From positions 1-18,725 of the forward strand of contig CAYHPY010000074.1 in assembly GCA_964358485.1 (NCBI GenBank): a stretch of DNA of 18,725 nt, in the 5' to 3' direction. Below the pieces are notes generated by a model that ran no database searches, was not told where the DNA came from, and saw nothing but the letters and a program-made list of their open reading frames with translations. Of this stretch, positions 14,178-18,725 are shown one piece after another. Made by a program: the position numbers and the translations under genes. Each line of letters begins with the position of its first letter. The first letter of the stretch is position 1. The stretch is from CAYHPY01 sp964358485 (GTDB taxonomy: Bacteria > Elusimicrobiota > Elusimicrobia > UBA1565 > UBA9628).

Positions 14178-16043
14178 TTATTCTTTACCGTCCACGACCT
14201 CCGCGTCGACGACCTTGTCCTTATCTCCGCCCTGGCCCCCTTCGGAGCTCGGGCCGCCGGGCTGGCCGCCGCCTGCCGCTCCCGCCTTGGCGGCCTCGGC
14301 CTTGTAGACCTCTTCGGCCAGCTTGTGGGAGGCTTTCATGAGTTCGTCCTTGGCCTTGTTGATCTTTTCGGGGTCGTCGCCCTTGAGGGCTTCCTTAAGA
14401 TCGGAAAGGCCCCGTTCGATGTTGCCGCGCTCTTCCTGGGAGACCTTGTCGCCGTAGTCTTTCAAAGCCTTCTCGCAGGAATACATGGCGGTGTCGCCTT
14501 CGTTCTTGGCGGCGACGCGTTCCTTGACCTTCTTGTCCTCGTCGGCGAATTGCTCCGCCTCCTTGACGAACTTCTCGACCTGCTCCTTGGAGAGCTTATT
14601 CGGGGCCGAGATGGTGATGTGATGGGCCTTCTTGGTGCCCAGGTCCTCGGCGCGCACGCTCAGGATGCCGTTGGCGTCGATGGAGAAGCTGACCTTGATT
14701 TGGGGCACGCCCCGCGGCGCGGGCGGGATGCCGTCCAGATCGAACTTGCCCAGGGACACGTTGTCCTTGGCCAAGGGGCGCTCGCCCTGCAGGACATAGA
14801 CGGTCACCGCGGGCTGGTTGTCCGAGGCCGTGGAGAAGATGTTGGATTTTTCCACGGGAACCGTGGTGTTGCGCTCGATAAGCGCGGTGGTCACGCCGCC
14901 CAGGGTCTCGATTCCCAGGGTCAGAGGCGTGACGTCCAAAAGAAGGACATCCTTGATCTCGCCGGTCAGCACCGCCGCCTGCACGGCCGCGCCGGTGGCC
15001 ACGCACTCCATCGGGTCGATGCCGCGCTCGACCTTGCGGCCGACGTAGTCCTCCACGAACTTCTGCACGATGGGCATGCGGGTGGGGCCGCCGACCAGGA
15101 TGATCTTGGTGATGTCGGAGGTCTTCATCTTGGCGTCGTTCAAAGCCTGGTCCACCGAGGATCGGCAGCGCTTGACCAGGGAATCCACCAGGGTTTCCAG
15201 CTTGGCCCGCGTGAAGCGCATGGTCAAATGCTTGGGGACGTTGGCGACCGCGGTCAGGTAGGGAAGGTTGAGCTCGGTTTCCAGGGTGGAGGAAAGCTCG
15301 ATCTTGGCCTTCTCGGCCGACTCGCGGACCCGCTGGTAGGCCATGGGGTCCTGGCGGACGTCGACGCCGGTTTCCTTTTTGAATTCGTCGGCGATGAAGT
15401 CGATGATCGCCTTGTCCATGTCGGTGCCGCCCAATTGGGTGTCGCCGGAGGTGGAGACCACCTCGAACACCCCTCCCCCGAAATCCATGATGGTCACGTC
15501 CAGGGTTCCGCCCCCCAGGTCGAAGACCATGATCTTTTCGTCCTTGCCCTTCTTGTCCAGGCCGTAGGCCAGGCAGGCCGAGGTCGGCTCGTTGACGATG
15601 CGGACCACGTCCAGGCCGGCGATGGTCCCGGCGTCCTTGGTGGCCTGGCGCTGGTTGTCGTTGAAGTAAGCCGGAACGGTGATGACCGCCTTCTCCACCT
15701 TGTCGCCCAAAAACGCCTCGGCGTCCTCCTTGACCTTCTGGAGCAGGAACGCGGAGAGCTGTTGGGGAGTGTACTCCTTGCCGCCGAGGCCCTTGTACTT
15801 GTGATCGGTCCCCATCTTGCGCTTGAAGGCCATGAAGGTGCCCTCGGGGTTGGCCACGGTTTGGCGCCGCGCCGGCTCGCCGACCAGGCGCTGGCCGTCC
15901 TTGGTGAAGGCCACGTAGGACGGGAAGGCCTTGCCTCCCATCGAGGTCCCTTCGGCGGAAGGGATGATGGTCGCCTTGCCGCCCTCCAGAACGGCGGCGG
16001 CGGTGTTGGAAGTTCCCAAGTCGATGCCGATGATCTTGCTCAT
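14178..16043 (-). CDS. dnaK: chaperone DnaK (Hsp70)
   Basis: DnaK is the ATP-dependent Hsp70 chaperone of the KJE system. The 621-residue protein has the nucleotide-binding domain signatures IGIDLGTSNT (5-14), VITVPAYFNDNQRQATKDAG (120-139), NEPTSACLAYG, VFDLGGGTLDVTI (173-185) and ILVGGPTRMP. The substrate-binding domain (LLLDVTPLTLGIETLGG), a helical lid and the usual Gly-rich tail with DAEVV near the end follow. Between K74 and PQQLS it is about 23 residues shorter than E. coli DnaK, so it has the insert-less form typical of Gram-positive and archaeal Hsp70. The ATG overlaps the grpE stop (ATGA), and an AGGAGGAG Shine-Dalgarno lies 5 nt upstream. It is controlled with hrcA from the CIRCE promoter. 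Confidence 0.98.
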   Translation of the reverse strand: MSKIIGIDLGTSNTAAAVLEGGKATIIPSAEGTSMGGKAFPSYVAFTKDGQRLVGEPARRQTVANPEGTFMAFKRKMGTDHKYKGLGGKEYTPQQLSAFLLQKVKEDAEAFLGDKVEKAVITVPAYFNDNQRQATKDAGTIAGLDVVRIVNEPTSACLAYGLDKKGKDEKIMVFDLGGGTLDVTIMDFGGGVFEVVSTSGDTQLGGTDMDKAIIDFIADEFKKETGVDVRQDPMAYQRVRESAEKAKIELSSTLETELNLPYLTAVANVPKHLTMRFTRAKLETLVDSLVKRCRSSVDQALNDAKMKTSDITKIILVGGPTRMPIVQKFVEDYVGRKVERGIDPMECVATGAAVQAAVLTGEIKDVLLLDVTPLTLGIETLGGVTTALIERNTTVPVEKSNIFSTASDNQPAVTVYVLQGERPLAKDNVSLGKFDLDGIPPAPRGVPQIKVSFSIDANGILSVRAEDLGTKKAHHITISAPNKLSKEQVEKFVKEAEQFADEDKKVKERVAAKNEGDTAMYSCEKALKDYGDKVSQEERGNIERGLSDLKEALKGDDPEKINKAKDELMKASHKLAEEVYKAEAAKAGAAGGGQPGGPSSEGGQGGDKDKVVDAEVVDGKE

Positions 16044-16570
16044 GACGCTCCTCCTTCGATTTTTTCCGAGGCTTTCCGGGCCACCCGGACCTTGGCCGAA
16101 CGCAGGAGCTTCCCGTTGAAGGTGAAGCCCGCCTGGGGGACGTCGATGACGGTCCCCTCCTCGGCGTCGGATTCCACGGTTCCCAGAACCTCATGAAGAA
16201 GCGCGTCGAACGGCTTGCCCTCGGGGGCCATGGCCGCGACGCCTTCCTCCTTGAAAATTTTCTCGAACTCCTTGAAAATGCCTTCCATCCCCTTGCCCAG
16301 GGGCGTGTCGTTGTGCGAGGCCAGGACTTCCCGATGGGCCTGGAGCAGAAGATCGTAGATCGGAAGAAGCCGGAGCAAAAGCTCCGCCCGTCCGAATCGA
16401 ACCAGCTCCGGCTTCTCCCGGTCTATCCGCTTGCGGTAATTTTCAAACTCCGCCTTTAGGCGGAGAAGCTGATCCAAATATTCGCTTCCCTTATCTTCCG
16501 TTCCCGAAATTTTTTCCCCCGCCGTTTCGACGGTTGTTTCCGGCGTTTGGGCGGGGATCTCCTGGCTCAT
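16040..16570 (-). CDS. grpE: nucleotide exchange factor GrpE
   Basis: GrpE releases ADP from DnaK and acts as a thermosensor through its long dimeric helix. The 176-residue protein has an acidic disordered start, a coiled-coil region with LKAEFENYRKRIDREKPEL, a four-helix part with LPIYDLLLQAHREV, and the C-terminal beta domain ending GFTFNGKLLRSAKVRVARK. I chose the ATG at 16570 because it overlaps the hrcA stop (ATGA) and begins MSQEIP; an in-frame TTG at 16588 would add six residues with no support. Both ends overlap neighbours by 4 nt, which means tight translational coupling hrcA > grpE > dnaK. Residues around the C-terminal domain (HEVLGTVESDAEEGTVIDVPQAG) are typical, so the call is firm. 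Confidence 0.96.
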   Translation of the reverse strand: MSQEIPAQTPETTVETAGEKISGTEDKGSEYLDQLLRLKAEFENYRKRIDREKPELVRFGRAELLLRLLPIYDLLLQAHREVLASHNDTPLGKGMEGIFKEFEKIFKEEGVAAMAPEGKPFDALLHEVLGTVESDAEEGTVIDVPQAGFTFNGKLLRSAKVRVARKASEKIEGGAS

Positions 16571-17646
16571 TTCCCCTCGTCCTCCCAACTGCCCAGCCGC
16601 CGGGTCACGACCTCGGAGACGTAATCCACCAAGGCCATGATGCGGGAATACTCCATGCGCTTGGAGCCCAGGATACCCAGCACGCCGACGGGCTGGTCCT
16701 TGTACCGGTAGGTCTTGGTCACCAGGCTCAGGCCCGAGAGCTGCTTGATCCCGGTCTCCACCCCGATGCGCACCCCCGGGGCCCCGGCGGGGCCGGCCTG
16801 CCGCCGGAATTCCCCCTCCAGCATCCCCACCACGGCCTGGCGCTCGTTGAGAAGATGGATCAAAGACTGGACCGCGGCCATGTCGCCGATCTCGTCGGCG
16901 TGGGTCAAAATGGAGTCGGCCCCATCCATGTAGAGGGCCTCGGGAACCATGACGTCGGCGACCTCCTTAAGAAGCTCCCCGGCCAGGTTGCCCAGCTCCT
17001 GGATCTCGACCTCCACCTGCCGAAGGCCGTCGGAAACCGCCGCCTGGGCCTGGGCGATGGAGGTTCCTTGGACATGCTCGTGCAGGAAACGGTTGAGGGC
17101 GTTGATGCGGCGGGCGGTGGGCTCGAAGGAAAGCCGGATCGGCCAATGCCGGACCATGCCCGTTTCGGTGACCATGATCGCCAGGACGTTGCGGCCCCCG
17201 ACGGGAATGATCTCCAGGCGCTTTAGGACATGATCGCGCATCTGGGTGGAGAGCACCAGGCCCGCCGCGTGCGAAGCCCGGGACAGGAGCTTGGAGGTCT
17301 CCGCCAGCAAAGTGTCCATCTCGGAAATCTGGCTGCGGTAGGACCGCTCCAGGCGCTCTTTCTCCGTTGCCGCCAGACGCTGGGCGTCCATGAGGTAATC
17401 CACGTAAAACCGGTAGCCCTTGTCGGTGGGCTGGCGCCCCGAGGAGGAATGGGGCTGCTGCAGGAACCCTTCCTCCTCCAGCTCTTGAAGGATGTTGCGG
17501 ATGGTGGCGCTGGAGAGGTCCAGGCCGGATTCCTCGGCGATCATGGAGGACGCCACGGGCCGGGAGGTCCGGATGTAGTTGTGGATGACCCACTGCAGGA
17601 GGTCTCGCTTGCGGCGCTCGACGGTTTCGGGCTTGAGTTGGCGCAT
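16567..17646 (-). CDS. hrcA: heat-inducible transcription repressor HrcA
   Basis: HrcA represses chaperone operons by binding CIRCE. Its activity depends on chaperones, usually GroEL, giving feedback after heat stress. The 359-residue protein has the N-terminal winged helix (about 1-75) with LDLSSATIRNILQELEEEGFLQQPHSSSGR and PTDKGYRFYVDYL. The GAF-like middle and the C-terminal GVLGILGSKRMEYSRIMALVDYVSEVV signature follow. The length is usual. The ATG at 17646 lies only 2 nt from the CIRCE element, which occupies the space where a Shine-Dalgarno would be, so initiation must rely on another mechanism. It is the first gene of hrcA-grpE-dnaK-dnaJ-rsmE and overlaps grpE by 4 nt. Repression of its own operon is expected. 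Confidence 0.97.
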   Translation of the reverse strand: MRQLKPETVERRKRDLLQWVIHNYIRTSRPVASSMIAEESGLDLSSATIRNILQELEEEGFLQQPHSSSGRQPTDKGYRFYVDYLMDAQRLAATEKERLERSYRSQISEMDTLLAETSKLLSRASHAAGLVLSTQMRDHVLKRLEIIPVGGRNVLAIMVTETGMVRHWPIRLSFEPTARRINALNRFLHEHVQGTSIAQAQAAVSDGLRQVEVEIQELGNLAGELLKEVADVMVPEALYMDGADSILTHADEIGDMAAVQSLIHLLNERQAVVGMLEGEFRRQAGPAGAPGVRIGVETGIKQLSGLSLVTKTYRYKDQPVGVLGILGSKRMEYSRIMALVDYVSEVVTRRLGSWEDEGK

Positions 17647-17648
17647 TA

Positions 17649-17675
17649 TTAGCAGTCGATGCTACTGACTGCTAG
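17649..17675 (-). promoter_or_regulatory. CIRCE operator (HrcA binding site), variant arms
   Basis: TTAGCAGTC (17649-17657) and GACTGCTAG (17667-17675) are separated by exactly 9 nt. The classical element is TTAGCACTC-N9-GAGTGCTAA. Position 7 of the arm is changed C to G, with the matching change in the other arm, so symmetry is kept apart from the outermost base. It starts 1 nt below the -10 and spans the predicted transcription start, ideal for repression. Confidence 0.95.
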
Positions 17676-17676
17676 T

Positions 17677-17706
17677 ATTATATCGGGCCGGGAGGGGGGC
17701 TGTCAA
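17677..17706 (-). promoter_or_regulatory. consensus sigma-70 promoter of the hrcA operon
   Basis: On the minus strand perfect TTGACA (plus-strand 17701-17706) and perfect TATAAT (17677-17682) are separated by 18 nt. Transcription should begin near 17670, inside CIRCE, giving a leader of only about 24 nt. A full-consensus promoter with an overlapping operator fits strong expression held down by HrcA. Confidence 0.88.
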
Positions 17707-17737
17707 GGAAGCTGGCGGATTCTTGGAACAAATGAGG

Positions 17738-17764
17738 CCCCTCACTCGTATATAGAGTGGGGGG
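17738..17764. repeat. inverted repeat between the hrcA promoter and the toxin-antitoxin pair
   Basis: CCCCTCACTC and GAGTGGGGGG form arms of about 10 bp (one G-T pair) around a GTATATA loop. No T-tract follows on either strand, so it is not a clear terminator. It lies about 45 nt upstream of the TATAAT that serves the small plus-strand genes, and about 30 nt upstream of the hrcA -35. It could be an operator or a barrier between the divergent promoters. Confidence 0.4.
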
Positions 17765-17783
17765 AACCGAGCCGGCAGTCCCC

Positions 17784-17813
17784 CTGGCAGGGAAATGTAT
17801 GACAGTGTATAAT
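17784..17813 (+). promoter_or_regulatory. possible promoter of the toxin-antitoxin pair
   Basis: A perfect TATAAT (17808-17813) is preceded after 18 nt by CTGGCA (17784-17789, four of six). Transcription would start near 17820, only a few bases before the TTG at 17825. The GAGG that might serve as Shine-Dalgarno would then be lost, favouring the GTG at 17834 or a near-leaderless start. Confidence 0.45.
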
Positions 17814-17824
17814 AGAGGTGATGA

Positions 17825-18106
17825 TTGTTCAAGGTGCGATTTCTGGCGTGGAGCGAGGACGCGGAACTGCACATCCGATCGCGGCACGGGGTGACCGTCT
17901 CCGAAACGGAGGAGGCCGCCTACAACCACCGGCTGGCCCTGAAGGGCCGAACCCGTGGGGTCTACGAGGTATTCGGCCGGAGCGACGCCGGTCGATATTT
18001 ATTGGTGGTTGTACGGTATCTGGGCCGGGGAAGCGCGAAAGTGATCACGGCCAGGGATATGACGGAAACGGAAAGGCGAAGGTACCGCCGCCATGCGTCG
18101 CATTGA
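17825..18106 (+). CDS. BrnT-like toxin of a putative type II toxin-antitoxin system
   Basis: This is a 93-residue basic protein with the layout of the BrnT/DUF497-like group of RelE-fold RNA-targeting toxins. A WSEDAELHIRSRHGVTVSE opening carries the His-rich helix. A central strand pair (GVYEVFGRSDAGRYLLVVVRYL) follows, and then the diagnostic tail VITARDMTETERRRYRRH. BrnT toxins are ribonucleases that arrest translation, neutralised by a ribbon-helix-helix partner that also represses the operon. The gene starts with TTG (17825) behind AGAGGTG, or with GTG (17834). Its stop codon contributes to the GAGGA Shine-Dalgarno of the partner gene, so synthesis is tightly coupled. It lies divergently from hrcA. 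The assignment rests on motif resemblance, not on a search; a DUF4258-like relative is possible. Confidence 0.7.
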   Translation: MFKVRFLAWSEDAELHIRSRHGVTVSETEEAAYNHRLALKGRTRGVYEVFGRSDAGRYLLVVVRYLGRGSAKVITARDMTETERRRYRRHASH

Positions 18107-18116
18107 GGACATTCCC

Positions 18117-18365
18117 ATGAACCGGGACAGAAAAGACGCGGGGTTAAGACGAACTTACGACAAGACTTCTTCCTTGGAAGAAGACGGCCGGGCGCGCCCG
18201 GTTTCCATCGCCTTTCCCAAACCCCGGCGGCTGGTCGCCTTGCGCCTTGAGGAAGATTCCCTGGAGGAAATCAAACGACTGGCTGCGCGCAAAGGATTGA
18301 ATTTTTCAACCCTGATGCGGATGTGGATTACGGAGCGGCTCTTAAGGGAGCGGCCCGGGCGCTAA
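18117..18365 (+). CDS. BrnA/CopG-like ribbon-helix-helix antitoxin
   Basis: The 82-residue protein has a disordered charged N-terminus (MNRDRKDAGLRRTYDKTSSL), a short proline-containing linker (VSIAFPKPRR), and a C-terminal ribbon-helix-helix domain. The domain reads LVALRLEEDSLEEIKRLAA, then RKGLNFSTLMRMWITERLL. This is the form of antitoxins in the BrnA/CopG group, which bind their toxin through one end and the operon promoter through the other. I chose the ATG at 18117 because GAGGA lies exactly 7 nt upstream; the in-frame ATG at 18093 would add eight residues and overlap the toxin gene by 14 nt. The gene ends 4 nt from the convergent clpP stop. Pairing with the upstream toxin-like gene supports the call. 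Confidence 0.72.
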   Translation: MNRDRKDAGLRRTYDKTSSLEEDGRARPVSIAFPKPRRLVALRLEEDSLEEIKRLAARKGLNFSTLMRMWITERLLRERPGR

Positions 18366-18369
18366 AGAA

Positions 18370-18725
18370 CTACCGCGTCTTGGCCAGCTCGGCCAACTTG
18401 GTCCCGCTGATGACCTCGTCGATGATCCCGTAGGTCTTGGAATCCTCGGCCGAGAGGTAGTAGTTGCGCTCCATGTCCCGGTTGATCTTCTCCACGGTCT
18501 GGCCGGTGTGCTTGGCCATGATCCGCTCCAGGACGTCCCGGGTGTGGGCCATTTCCTTGGCTTCCAGCACGATGTCGGTGGCCTGTCCGGAAATGCCGCC
18601 CACCAGGGGCTGGTGGATCATGATGCGCGACTGGGGCAGGGCGAAGCGCCGGCCCTTGGTGCCGGCGGCCAGGATGACGGCGCCGAAGGACATGGCCATG
18701 CCCATGCAGATGGTGGTGATGGGGG
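18370..18725 (-). CDS. clpP: ATP-dependent Clp protease proteolytic subunit ClpP, C-terminal part (gene continues past the right edge)
   Basis: ClpP forms the barrel-shaped peptidase that degrades proteins unfolded by ClpX or ClpA. The last 117 residues are visible. They include TICMGMAMSFGAV with the catalytic serine (equivalent to S111 of the E. coli precursor), GRRFALPQSRIMIHQPL with the catalytic histidine, GQATDIVLEAKE, and AKHTGQTVEKINRDMERNYYLSA. In the last segment the position of the catalytic aspartate (ERDRFLSA in E. coli, D185) is asparagine, encoded AAC. The C-terminus IIDEVISGTKLAELAKTR is ordinary. The stop faces the antitoxin gene with a 4-nt gap, so no clpX follows directly downstream here. 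The family is certain. Activity may be low or dependent on conformation or a partner paralogue. Confidence 0.94.
   Translation of the reverse strand, partial: PITTICMGMAMSFGAVILAAGTKGRRFALPQSRIMIHQPLVGGISGQATDIVLEAKEMAHTRDVLERIMAKHTGQTVEKINRDMERNYYLSAEDSKTYGIIDEVISGTKLAELAKTR

Noticed and set aside
13017..16196. Very long plus-strand open frame (about 1059 codons) opposite dnaJ and dnaK
   Set aside because: It is antisense to two certain genes. High GC with codon-position bias leaves such mirror frames open, as is well known for Hsp70 genes. Its translation shows no domain, only Gly/Leu/Val-rich low-complexity sequence.
17662..17929. Minus-strand small open frames between hrcA and the toxin gene
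   Set aside because: They run through the hrcA promoter, CIRCE and the toxin gene, and have no ribosome-binding site or recognisable product.

Overview
This is a GC-rich bacterial chromosomal window, coding almost end to end. No stretch over about 300 bases lacks a gene, and I saw no tRNA, rRNA, CRISPR array, insertion sequence or phage gene. Most genes are core housekeeping genes. The complete HrcA/CIRCE heat-shock operon, a DnaK lacking the Gram-negative N-terminal insert, and the rpsU-dnaG-rpoD set fit a deep-branching lineage. Elusimicrobiota or a related candidate phylum is my best guess, but it rests on general resemblance only.

Layout. Positions 1-3358 (minus) hold the macromolecular-synthesis operon, transcribed HIT protein > rpsU > dnaG > rpoD, with rpoD running off the left edge. 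A promoter lies at 3390-3419. Positions 3432-about 4690 (minus) hold mtaB, which lacks any normal start codon. Positions 4819-10375 (plus) hold a signalling block: a Crp/Fnr-family regulator behind a symmetric operator-like site; an MHYT-PAS histidine kinase overlapping it by 4 nt; a stand-alone CheY-like receiver with its own strong promoter; and a hybrid kinase (membrane sensor-GAF-kinase-receiver) overlapping the receiver by 4 nt. Positions 10392-12085 (minus) hold two exported proteins, an amidohydrolase-2 family enzyme and an unknown protein with four cysteines. A perfect hairpin separates the two genes, and a consensus FNR-type box lies upstream. Positions 12205-17706 (minus) hold hrcA-grpE-dnaK-dnaJ-rsmE behind a consensus sigma-70 promoter and a CIRCE element. 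Positions 17808-18365 (plus) hold a small BrnT/BrnA-like toxin-antitoxin pair. Positions 18370-18725 (minus) hold the 3' part of clpP.

How it fits together. In Bacillus subtilis and many other bacteria, hrcA-grpE-dnaK-dnaJ-(prmA)-rsmE-mtaB run together, with rpsU, dnaG and rpoD nearby. Here the same order is kept but is split between rsmE and mtaB by the roughly 7.5-kb signalling and exported-protein block. That block looks like an inserted accessory cassette. It combines a candidate gas or redox sensor (MHYT), phosphorelay parts with no DNA-binding response regulator, a Crp/Fnr regulator, and Fnr-like operator sites at two of its promoters. This is the most interesting candidate system in the window. 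The odd mtaB start lies beside the left junction of the block, and the clpP fragment has Asn in place of the catalytic Asp.
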